64,000 bases of DNA, taken from contig CM018690.1 in assembly GCA_009363875.1 (NCBI GenBank), positions 16,385,692 through 16,449,691 on the forward strand, given 5' to 3'. The position numbers and the translations under genes were made by a program. The notes beneath the pieces were generated by a model. The model had not been told where the DNA came from. It did not search any database and was given only the letters and a program-made list of their open reading frames with translations. Each line of letters opens with the position of its first letter. Positions within the stretch are counted from its first letter, which is position 1. Below, one piece after another: positions 22,108 to 31,063 of the stretch. Source of the DNA: Mikania micrantha (Eukaryota > Streptophyta > Magnoliopsida > Asterales > Asteraceae).

Positions 22108-22257
22108 ATTTAATATTTGAAGTCGCTAGAAAGTTTTTTTTTTCTGGTTCATTTTGGACACCTCAATTCTTAGGTCGCCTTTAAAATGACCCATTTTTTT
22201 TTCTCGGCCCAGACACCGGAATTTTATTTGATTTTCGAGACCAGCTCTGGCTAGAAG

Positions 22258-23113
22258 AGTAAATTTTTATTTAAAAACGCCTATTTTTTATTTATAATTT
22301 ATACACAATAAAAGAATATAGTAATATTTACATTAAAAGAATCAAATGGATGATCCATACTATAGCTTGTATAGCTTGTTTGTTCGTGAAGCAATGGCCA
22401 CATAAACAATAGTACACCATATGAAGACACATCACATGCCACCTTCGTCGTTGGAAAAACAGCTGGCATCCAGCTTGGATCCTTCAAATGTTTCATAATT
22501 TTTATTACCAACCATTTCACCAACGCGTAGGGGTAGTTCATTACTTCCCTAGAACCAACTTCAATTACTATACAATAATAAATAATATTATTGTACACCA
22601 TCAACTACAAAGTATTGAAAGTTTTCAATTTTATAATTAGTTATCTAGCTGTTTAATTAACTCATGTATTTTCATTGGCAGATAAGGTACTATAATGTTC
22701 TATTGTCGCCAAGAGTTCGAAACACCCATGGTCCCTTTTTTTGTCATTTACTCGTAAAGTGTTACAACGTGTTTGTGTACGTGTCCTTTCCCTAGTTTGT
22801 GCGGGAGGGGTGAAGCTTAATTAGGACGCCACAGCACTATTGTGCGGGTTTTTGTTTTAGTGTCTATAAGCTTCTTGCATCTTCTCTTTCTCCTTCTGTA
22901 TTAATTAGGTTTTTTCCAAGACTGATGTTGTAGCATTTTCTCTTTTAATTATACTTTCGGCTATTATGTGAAAATGTCCTCAATAAATAAAAGTTATGAA
23001 AGAAAGAAATAAAGGGAAAAAAAATGAGAAACTAAAGTGAAATAAAAATGGTTAAAAAAATAAAATAAAAAAAGATAGATCAAAGGTTAAAAAAGTTTAA
23101 TTAATTATAAAGA
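22258..23113. other. Intergenic, nothing recognised
   Basis: Short frames only. The last five bases (AAAGA, 23109-23113) are the left copy of the copia target duplication. Confidence 0.4.
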
Positions 23114-23706
23114 TGTAGGATCAGATGTTCTCAATTGATAAATCAGTAGAGTATAGCAGCGGAATTCAACACAGAATTAGCATAAGTAAAGTAAGAACAA
23201 TTTCAATCAAACAGTAACGCAAGTTTGTTATAGAGAGAGAAAGTTTTCTGTAAAAGGAATATCTCATTCAATTCATTAACTTCGTTGCAATACAATCATG
23301 TCAACTACCTTTATATAGAAGGCAGTGACGTCTGATGATGTCACATGATGTTGACATCTAACAGACAAAACAAAACAACTGAAATTAACTAAACTACTGA
23401 GGATGTCTTCAACATCTGAAGACAAACTCTACAACTACTGAAGAACAAAACTACTGAAGTACAAAATACTAAAACATCTGATGAGTAAACTACTCATCAG
23501 ACTTTACAATTACTGAAAGAAAACTACTGAAGACTAACTACACACTACAACATCTGACGACTTACACTTCAGCTGTTGTACATATCTTCAGATCTTGTGA
23601 CTTCAGCACCTTTGAATATCAGCCTTTGTGTTCTTCTTCAGTTGTTGTAATGCTGTGAGACTTAGAGATTTTTCTGATCAGGCTCATTGGTTCTTTTAGT
23701 CCAACA
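23114..23706 (-). repeat. 3' LTR of the copia element
   Basis: On the plus strand it runs from TGTAGGATCAGATG to TTTTAGTCCAACA. It contains repeated ACTACTGAAG and CATCTGA motifs and a TATATAAA sequence on the minus strand. It matches 34290-34882 throughout my reading. Confidence 0.95.
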
Positions 23707-23707
23707 A

Positions 23708-23717
23708 ACTCCCCCTG
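23708..23717 (-). promoter_or_regulatory. Polypurine tract of the copia element
   Basis: On the minus strand this reads TCAGGGGGAG, immediately inside the 3' LTR. It is the expected primer for plus-strand DNA synthesis. Confidence 0.8.
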
Positions 23718-23933
23718 AACCAATGCAGCCAAAAACCTCTAACTTATTTAAGGTCTCACTTATTTACTCCCAGGCAGAAAGATATGTCTTTTTCTTTTGA
23801 GATCAGTATCAAAATGACCAATTAAAGTATAAGCCTGATAACCAACAGCTTCAAAAAAAATTCTAACTTTCAAAATATGAGAGGGAACTCCATTGGGGAA
23901 ATGGACTATGAGCATTAACCCCTCTCATTGAAG

Positions 23934-26900
23934 CTATTGATTGTATACTAACCTGAAAGACTCTCTGACATAAGCTTCAAGTAGTAACATCTTCTCTTCT
24001 GGAGTCAGTCTTTCAGGTTCACCTTCGAAGAAAGACTCAGGTCCATAATACTCAGACAAGTACCTGGCCGTTGTCCCATCATTCAGCTCTACTTTAGTTA
24101 TCTCTCTGTAGACAAACTCATCTGGATGCTTTCCTTCCAGAAACAGATAAAGCTCAGCTTGCAGAACATGTTCAAGTTTCTTGTATACTAATCCTTTCTT
24201 GATCATTTTGTTTTCTAAGAAATTTGGAGCCTTTGAACCTGAGTTGTACACACTCTTGAAGTCATTTATTATCTCCCAAGGATCAAGTACTGATCCCAGC
24301 ATAATTTCAGCACTTAATACCCTTTTGATCCTTCTGGCATAAGCTGCTGGAGCCTCTCTCTTGTGGATCCTGTGAATTATTCTTGGATCAGGCCACATTC
24401 TTATCTGTTCCTTCCTATACTGGTATGTGAACCTCAGAGCATACAACCTTTGAGCTTCTTTCTTCATTGCAGTAATGGTTGATGTCTGAGGATAATCTTT
24501 GTCAATCAACTTTAGGATTTGCTCATCATGCACCCTTTGATTCTCTTCTTCTTCAAGTTTCACTTTAACTGCTAACATCCTCTCCTCAGGTGTGATTTTT
24601 GGTTGTTGACCAAAAACCAATGACTTCTCAGGCACATATTTAGCAGGTAGAGTTACTTTCTTCTTTTGAATGGCTTGATCCAACCCAGTTGTTGGTGTTG
24701 CAGGCTTTTGAACTTTTGGTTTGATAACTGTAGAGATAGGCAACCTGTCTTCTTCATCAGAACTTTCTTCTTCTTGAATTCTGAGCTGCCTTCTCTTCTT
24801 TGGAGGAGCCCTTACCTCAACAACCTGAGTCTCAACCTCTGGAATTTGAACCCCTTCTAGTTCAGTATCTTGTGCATCAGAAGTTGTAGCTTGTACTTGA
24901 ACTTCAGAGGTTGTAGCTTGTGCTTGAACTTCAGAGGTTGTGGCTTCCACTTGGTCAGCACTTGCTTCAATCTCTTTATCAACCATTTCCTGCTCAACTT
25001 CCGCATCAGCCCTGTGGATAACCTCAACAGGCTTATTCTTCCTCTGTCTCTTATAAGTAACTTGAATAACAGGAGACCTTTCAGAAACAACCTCTTCAGA
25101 CCTTGGCCTTTTGGAAGCTGAAGATGTGACTGATTCAGTTCCTAACTCCCCCTTTTTGGCTGCAGGGGAAGAAGGAGTATGTATAGTGGCAAGTCTGGCA
25201 GTCACAGCCTCATCAACCATCTGCTGAATATGGGATTTGGAAGGTAATCTCTCATCAAGGGCTTGAATAATAATTGTTTTTAGGACTGGAGTGATGAGAG
25301 GGAGGATTTGTAGGAAGGCAGCAGCTAATGCCTCTGGGGGGCTAAAACCCAAAGGATTAGTGCCTGAAGCAGTAGCTGGTGGCTTGTCAAATTGAATATT
25401 TGTGGGTGAAGTGTTTGGGTGACCTTCAGAATGAGAAGGTGCCATCTGTGGGGTAAGTGGGGAAGATGGACTTTTGTCCTTGGACATTTTGGAGAGTAGC
25501 TCATTGAGTCTACAAACCTCAGCCTCAAGGATTTGGTTCTTCTTTAGAACCTCAGCAAGTGTTATTTGGTCATCAGTAGCCGTAGCTAAATCATCTGACC
25601 TCCTGAGAATCTCAGGATCTACCTGAGTTGAGTGTGGCTCAACAGTTTCAGGTGCCCCTTTGTCTTGGTACTGGGGACTTCCAACCTCAGGGGTAACCCC
25701 TTCATCAGTTGTTGCCTCTGACAAGGTCTTAGCAATGGTACCACTAGCAATCACTCCAAATGATGGAGGTGATGAAGTAGCAGCCTTGTCAGATATCAGA
25801 ATCTCTCTTTCCACACTAGGAGATCTGATGTTGTAGTCATGATCCTGTGGGTTATCAGAGACACTTTGGTCCTCCCCCTCAATGTTGGAGCTTATCCCAG
25901 TAGTGATAGGTGTCTGGGAGGGGATAGGAGTGTTCAGCTGATTCAGGATTTGATCAATAACAAATGTTGGGCTATTGGTGGTGGTTTCTATAGAAAGTGG
26001 GTTTGAAGGAGAATGCACCCGGGGAGATTGGTGCTTTTCAATAGAAACCATTTCAACTGAAATAGGTTCTAGAGATGTGGTGTCCCCTAAAAAGGTTGCA
26101 CCAGGTTCCTGTTGAGAGGAAACCTGGGCGGTTTGAGCCGGTGGAGTCTGTTGAACCACTGGTTGACTACTACCAGTGGTCAGTTCATGCCTTGGTGAGG
26201 CATGGGCAGACTCAGGGGACTCATTTCCCTGAGCAGCCTTTTTGGGCTTAGTGGACTTTGGTTTAGTGGGGACTTTGGATTTGGATTTTGAGGATGAGGC
26301 TGTGGGTTCCCGTTGCTTGGGTTTGAGCTTCCGGGCAGCCTCTTTTAAAGTGAGGTTAGAGTTGTGTCGGGAATATACTTCCAGCAAAACTGCTGGAGCA
26401 GGGATCCCCTGACCAACAAGGCCTGTTTGTGGCAGCTGTTTCTCTATGATGGCCATAATAAAGCGAGGATAGAGTAACCATCTAGAGGAAACAGGCTTAC
26501 CAGCATGTTCAGTTAATTCAGAAAAGAGTATTTGAGAAAAATTTAGCTTTTGAGATTCGAGAATAGAGTACAATACCTGTTGCCAACGAGATGACATTTG
26601 ATCCCACGAAGAAGACTTTGGAGCCAGGCATATGTTGATCATATGGAATATCAGACGCTCTGGATCATTAAAGTGCTTCTTGAAAAGTGTTGAATCACTC
26701 AAGTCGCCCTGATATTCATGACTTGTAAAACAGAGGTCAGTGGCGCTTTTAGGGAACTGAGTGACGAGGTTGGCATCGTCAAGTTGAAGAACATCCCGGA
26801 GCTCAGCGGGACTAATATGCACGTTGTGACCATTGACTGTTGATCGAAGAGAGATGACTCCAGTTCCAACATTTATCAGTTCAACATTCATCCAAAACTG

Positions 26901-27275
26901 ATGAATGGATTCAACATACAGAGTTGGATTGATGAGAAAAGCAGTTTTGAATTGAGAGGAGTTCATCAAATCCACTGCTTCATCAAACTTGGACCAGAAT
27001 GAAGATTTGGTCAAGTAGGCAATCGAATTGTGACGCGGTTTCAAAGTGAGAGCAGCCATGGAAGCAGAGATGAAAGAGGGAAAATAGGTTTTGAAAAATA
27101 TGAGAAGTTCTGAGAAAGTGATAAGGAAACAACTGAAGAAGATGGAGTTAAATAGAGAAAACAACTGAGATTTAAACAACTGAAGAGTAAAATTACTCAT
27201 CAGGTGTTGTCGATAATTTTGTTCATCAGGTGTTTTCAACAGTTGTTCATCAGACTTTGTGGAAATTTTGGTCAT
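23934..27275 (-). CDS. Long ORF downstream of copia pol, function unknown
   Basis: Open for 1,113 codons from 27275. A likelier start is the ATG at 27059 (MAALTLKPRHNSIAYLTKSS), giving 1,041 residues, because the 72 residues before it overlap the spacer repeats. The N-terminal ~220 residues look folded (FWSKFDEAVDLMNSSQFK; ESIHQFWMNVELINV). The middle is Ser/Thr/Pro-rich and low in complexity, with a TTSEVQAQA-type repeat and a short coiled-coil-like part (KNQILEAEVCRLNELLSKM). The C-terminal ~250 residues are charged and probably folded. I see no catalytic motif and no certain membrane anchor. Its place between pol and the 3' LTR equals the env-like gene of Sireviruses, but I see no support for an envelope function. 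The intact frame in a young element suggests a real protein. Confidence 0.8.
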   Translation of the reverse strand: MTKISTKSDEQLLKTPDEQNYRQHLMSNFTLQLFKSQLFSLFNSIFFSCFLITFSELLIFFKTYFPSFISASMAALTLKPRHNSIAYLTKSSFWSKFDEAVDLMNSSQFKTAFLINPTLYVESIHQFWMNVELINVGTGVISLRSTVNGHNVHISPAELRDVLQLDDANLVTQFPKSATDLCFTSHEYQGDLSDSTLFKKHFNDPERLIFHMINICLAPKSSSWDQMSSRWQQVLYSILESQKLNFSQILFSELTEHAGKPVSSRWLLYPRFIMAIIEKQLPQTGLVGQGIPAPAVLLEVYSRHNSNLTLKEAARKLKPKQREPTASSSKSKSKVPTKPKSTKPKKAAQGNESPESAHASPRHELTTGSSQPVVQQTPPAQTAQVSSQQEPGATFLGDTTSLEPISVEMVSIEKHQSPRVHSPSNPLSIETTTNSPTFVIDQILNQLNTPIPSQTPITTGISSNIEGEDQSVSDNPQDHDYNIRSPSVEREILISDKAATSSPPSFGVIASGTIAKTLSEATTDEGVTPEVGSPQYQDKGAPETVEPHSTQVDPEILRRSDDLATATDDQITLAEVLKKNQILEAEVCRLNELLSKMSKDKSPSSPLTPQMAPSHSEGHPNTSPTNIQFDKPPATASGTNPLGFSPPEALAAAFLQILPLITPVLKTIIIQALDERLPSKSHIQQMVDEAVTARLATIHTPSSPAAKKGELGTESVTSSASKRPRSEEVVSERSPVIQVTYKRQRKNKPVEVIHRADAEVEQEMVDKEIEASADQVEATTSEVQAQATTSEVQVQATTSDAQDTELEGVQIPEVETQVVEVRAPPKKRRQLRIQEEESSDEEDRLPISTVIKPKVQKPATPTTGLDQAIQKKKVTLPAKYVPEKSLVFGQQPKITPEERMLAVKVKLEEEENQRVHDEQILKLIDKDYPQTSTITAMKKEAQRLYALRFTYQYRKEQIRMWPDPRIIHRIHKREAPAAYARRIKRVLSAEIMLGSVLDPWEIINDFKSVYNSGSKAPNFLENKMIKKGLVYKKLEHVLQAELYLFLEGKHPDEFVYREITKVELNDGTTARYLSEYYGPESFFEGEPERLTPEEKMLLLEAYVRESFRLVYNQ

Positions 27276-27520
27276 CAGAACTTGTAAACAATATGTTCAT
27301 CAGAACTTGTAAACAAGTTGTTCATCAGAACTTTGTGGAAATTTTGTTCATCAGAACTTGTAAACAATGTGTTCATCAGAACTTGTAAACAAGTTGTTCA
27401 TCAGAACTTTGTGGAAATTTTGTTCATCAGAACTTGAGAACAATGTGTTCATCAGAACTTGTAAACAAGTTGTTCATCAGAACTTTGTAGAAATTTTGTT
27501 CATCAGAACTTGTTGAACAA
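27196..27520. repeat. 76-bp tandem array between pol and the extra ORF
   Basis: CTTTGTGGAAATTTTG-type units start at 27255, 27331, 27407 and 27483, a period of 76 bp with just over four copies. Each unit holds three TTCATCAGAACTT-like sub-repeats. The motif resembles ATCAGAC/ATCTGA words in the LTR. The array covers the spacer and the first codons of the long frame. Confidence 0.9.
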
Positions 27521-27715
27521 TGTTTGACCTGCAGTACTTAGAACATCAATACTCATCAGTACTTGTAACTTAGAGTATTAGAAAAGGTCATAACTGTTCT
27601 TGAATCAGTACTTTTGATATGTATCAGTATGTACTGAAAATATCAAAATGTGTTAAAAAAAATATTTTTGGAATTTTAAAAAGATATTGAACATTTTATT
27701 CATTTAAACACTAAC

Positions 27716-30700
27716 CTATTCAAGTTGCAACATACCAAGCCTTAGAACTAAATTTTGAAAAGTTGATGTGTCTAAAGGCTTAGTAAAAATGTCAGCAAGC
27801 TCATCAGCACTAGGAACAAATTTGGGATCAATCAGACCTTTTTCAAAACAATCTCTTATAAAGTGATGTCTGATCTCAATATGTTTAGTCCTAGAGTGCT
27901 GAACTGGATTCTTGACAATACAAAGGGCGGAAGCACTATCCATTAACAATGGTGTCTTCAGTTCTTTGATGCCATAGTCCAGGAGTTGAGACTGAAGCCA
28001 GAGAATTTGGGAAGTGCAACTTGCAGCAGCAATGTACTCAGCTTCAGCAGTGGAGGTGGCTACAGAAGTTTGCTTCTTACTTTGCCAAGAAACCAAGCAA
28101 TTTCCTAGAAACTGACACCCACCAGAAGTAGATTTTCTTGAGAGTTTGCATCCTGCATAGTCACTATCTGAAAAAGCAACCAGCTTGCAGGATTGTCCAG
28201 TGGAGTACCATATTCCCAGGAATTGAGTACCTTGCAAGTATCTGAAAATTCTTTTCACAGCAATTAAATGAGACTCTTTGGGTGCAGCCTGAAATCTAGC
28301 ACAAACACATGTGGCAAACATAATGTCTGGCCTGGATGCAGTTAGATACATTAAAGATCCAATCATACATCTATAAAGAGTTTCATCCACTGAAGTACCT
28401 TTCAGATCTGCATCAAGTTGTGTGGTGGTGCTCATGGGGTTGGAACATGGCTTACAATTTTGCAAATCAAATTTCTTTAAAAGCTCTTTTGTGTATTTTG
28501 ATTGATGAATGAAAATTCCATCAGGTTTTTGTTTGATTTGAAGACCCAAGAAAAACTGTAACTCCCCCATAGCACTCATTTCAAAATTTGTAGTCATAAG
28601 CTTAGTGAAATCATCACACAACTTTGGGTCAGATGAAGCAAATATAATGTCATCAACATAAATTTGAACAAGTAGCTTATGCTGGCCTACAATCTTTATG
28701 AATAAAGTTTGATCAATGGAGCCTCTAGTGAAATTATTTTTTAGAAGAAAAGTGGATAATGTGTCATACCAGGCTCGAGGTGCTTGTTTTAGCCCATAAA
28801 GAGCTTTATCAAGCTTGTACACCCAATCAGGATGTTTATTGTCCTCAAAGCCTGGAGGTTGACACACATATACTTCCTCTTTTATTTTACCATATAAGAA
28901 AGCACTTTTGACATCCATTTGAAACACTTTAAGTTTATGTAAGGCAGCATATGCTAAAAACAGCCTAATTGCTTCTAATCTGGCTACAGGGGCAAAAGTT
29001 TCATCATAATCAATACCTTCTTCCTGACAGAACCCCTGTACAACCAGTCTAGCTTTGTTTTTAATGATTTGACCTTTTTCATCTGTTTTATTCCTAAACA
29101 CCCATTTTGTGCCTATTGCACACTTACCTGGAGGTAAAGAAACCAGCTCCCAAACCTGTTGCTTCTTGAATTGCAACAATTCCAACTGCATTGCCTCCAC
29201 CCAGCCAATATCTCTAAGTGCTATGTGGTAGTTCTTTGGCTCTTGTTGACTGACAAAGAGAGCATAGAGACAAAAGTTAGATAATTGACTTCTGGTTGAA
29301 ACACCTGCTGAAATATCACCAAGAACTTGAGATAATGGATGATCCTTCAGTTCTTGATATGGAATAAGATCAGTGCAAGTGTTTGCTGGAGGATCAGATG
29401 TTGCAGTTGAAGATGATTCAGGGAACAAAGCAGCTGGGATTTCAAATGATTGAGAGGATTCCAGAATTTCATCAGCATTTGTATTGAGTGGGATTGCTGA
29501 AGCAGGAGGAGCATCAGATTTTGTAGATGTGGACATATGGTCACTGAATCTGAACAAATGAGTACTTGGATCTTCATCATCTGAAATTCCTTGTGATGTT
29601 GCTGTAGAAGCTGGTGGTGGATCAGCTGGAAGAACTTCATCTTCCATACCACTATTGTCATCATGAAAATTATGGTGCAAGATATTCAGATCAAACATCT
29701 CAGCAGGATTCTGAGGAATGGAATCTTTAGGACATTCATTGAATTTGACATGAAGAGTTTCTTCTACACTCTTTGTTCTACAATTGAACACTCTATATGC
29801 CTTGCATGTTGAAGAATATCCAACAAAGTATCCTGCATCAACTTTGGAATCAAACTTGGTAAGTTGATCTTTGGTGTTGAGAATGTAACAAGGACATCCA
29901 AAAGCCCTGAAGAAGGAAATCAAAGGAGTTAAAGAATGAAGGATTTCATATGGAGTCTTCAACCATCTTTGATTCACTAAAACTCTGTTTTGCACATAGC
30001 AAGCTGTGTTAACAGCTTCTGCCCAGAATGTGAGAGGTAAACCAGAATCAGCAAGCATTGTTCTTGCAGCTTCAATCAGGGTCCTGTTCTTCCTTTCTAC
30101 AACTCCATTCTGTTCAGGAGTTCTGGGAATGCTATACTGTCTCTGAATTCCCTTTGACTGATAAAATTCATCAAGAAGATGATTTCTGAATTCAGTGCCA
30201 TTATCACTCCTAACACACTTGATAGAAAGAGAATACTGCTTTTCAGCATACAACACAAAATTGATAATAGCCTTGGCAACCTCACCTTTTGAGTGTAAGA
30301 AGAAGGTCCAGACAAACTTTGAATAGTCATCAACAATAACTAGACAATACTTCTTCTTTGCCATAGACATTATCTGCACTGGACCAAACAAATCCATGTG
30401 CAACAGTTGTAAGCAACCAGTAGATTTGGAATCCCCAATTGAAGGAAAAGATGCTTTGTGTTGTTTTCCTTTCAAGCATGCAGAACAGTTTTCATCACAG
30501 CTAAAATCCTTTAAAGGAAGACCTCTAACCAGACCATGTTTCACCAATTGATTCATGTTCTTGATGTTTACATGACCTAATCTTCTATGCCACAAATTAG
30601 ATTCCTTGAAAGAGGCCTTAGAAAATAAACAAGGATGACCTTTGACAGAGATTTTCTTAGAAAGATCAAAGGCATAGACCTTTCCCACTCTGTTAGCCTT

Positions 30701-31063
30701 AAGAAGTGTGAACTCATCTAACACTTTGCCAATCAAAGGCATCACATCAGAAGAGAGAATCCTACAATCTTGCTTAGTGAAGAGAGACACATGACCCTTA
30801 TCACACATTTGACTAACACTCAGCAGATTGTACTTAAGATTCTCAACATGATTAACATCATCAAACCTAATCTCACCATTAGTAACTACACCTTTACCTA
30901 TGATATACCCCTTAGCATCATTACCAAAGGACACAAATCCTCTCCTTCCAGTGAAATAGTTATGAAGAAGAGATCTGCTCCCAGTCATATGCATGGATCC
31001 TCCACTATCAACATACCAGATGCTACTTTGGTATGCTGAAGGACCCTGCATACAACAACCCAC
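27716..31063 (-). CDS. pol: Copia pol: protease, integrase, RT, RNase H
   Basis: 1,115 codons, open throughout, starting right after the gag stop and in the same frame. The protease site is DSG at residues 19-21 (YVDSGGSMHMTG). The integrase zinc domain has His159, His164, Cys193 and Cys196. Its core has HMDLFGP, RSDNGTEF and TPEQNGVVERKNRT, the D,D,E set. Reverse transcriptase has YVDDIIFAS near residue 800. RNase H follows with FSDSDYAG and STAEAEY, and the protein ends near HIEIRHHFIRD and ADIFTKPL. All catalytic residues that I can check are present. There is no good ATG at the N-terminus, which argues for expression as a gag fusion by readthrough or for recent inactivation. Confidence 0.95.
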   Translation of the reverse strand: MGCCMQGPSAYQSSIWYVDSGGSMHMTGSRSLLHNYFTGRRGFVSFGNDAKGYIIGKGVVTNGEIRFDDVNHVENLKYNLLSVSQMCDKGHVSLFTKQDCRILSSDVMPLIGKVLDEFTLLKANRVGKVYAFDLSKKISVKGHPCLFSKASFKESNLWHRRLGHVNIKNMNQLVKHGLVRGLPLKDFSCDENCSACLKGKQHKASFPSIGDSKSTGCLQLLHMDLFGPVQIMSMAKKKYCLVIVDDYSKFVWTFFLHSKGEVAKAIINFVLYAEKQYSLSIKCVRSDNGTEFRNHLLDEFYQSKGIQRQYSIPRTPEQNGVVERKNRTLIEAARTMLADSGLPLTFWAEAVNTACYVQNRVLVNQRWLKTPYEILHSLTPLISFFRAFGCPCYILNTKDQLTKFDSKVDAGYFVGYSSTCKAYRVFNCRTKSVEETLHVKFNECPKDSIPQNPAEMFDLNILHHNFHDDNSGMEDEVLPADPPPASTATSQGISDDEDPSTHLFRFSDHMSTSTKSDAPPASAIPLNTNADEILESSQSFEIPAALFPESSSTATSDPPANTCTDLIPYQELKDHPLSQVLGDISAGVSTRSQLSNFCLYALFVSQQEPKNYHIALRDIGWVEAMQLELLQFKKQQVWELVSLPPGKCAIGTKWVFRNKTDEKGQIIKNKARLVVQGFCQEEGIDYDETFAPVARLEAIRLFLAYAALHKLKVFQMDVKSAFLYGKIKEEVYVCQPPGFEDNKHPDWVYKLDKALYGLKQAPRAWYDTLSTFLLKNNFTRGSIDQTLFIKIVGQHKLLVQIYVDDIIFASSDPKLCDDFTKLMTTNFEMSAMGELQFFLGLQIKQKPDGIFIHQSKYTKELLKKFDLQNCKPCSNPMSTTTQLDADLKGTSVDETLYRCMIGSLMYLTASRPDIMFATCVCARFQAAPKESHLIAVKRIFRYLQGTQFLGIWYSTGQSCKLVAFSDSDYAGCKLSRKSTSGGCQFLGNCLVSWQSKKQTSVATSTAEAEYIAAASCTSQILWLQSQLLDYGIKELKTPLLMDSASALCIVKNPVQHSRTKHIEIRHHFIRDCFEKGLIDPKFVPSADELADIFTKPLDTSTFQNLVLRLGMLQLE

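Larger units (their letters stand above)
20302..22249. mobile_element. hAT element with nested insertions
   Basis: The ends are CAAGGCTGGTC and, inverted, CAGAGCTGGTC (9 of 11 match). The flanks are CCTAGAAG (20294-20301) and GCTAGAAG (22250-22257), an 8-bp duplication with one change. The bulk of it is made of later insertions at 20378-21439 and about 21600-22107. Confidence 0.65.

Noticed and set aside
22299..22604. 101-codon minus-strand frame
   Set aside because: No homology recognised, AT-rich codons and no supporting promoter or splice context.
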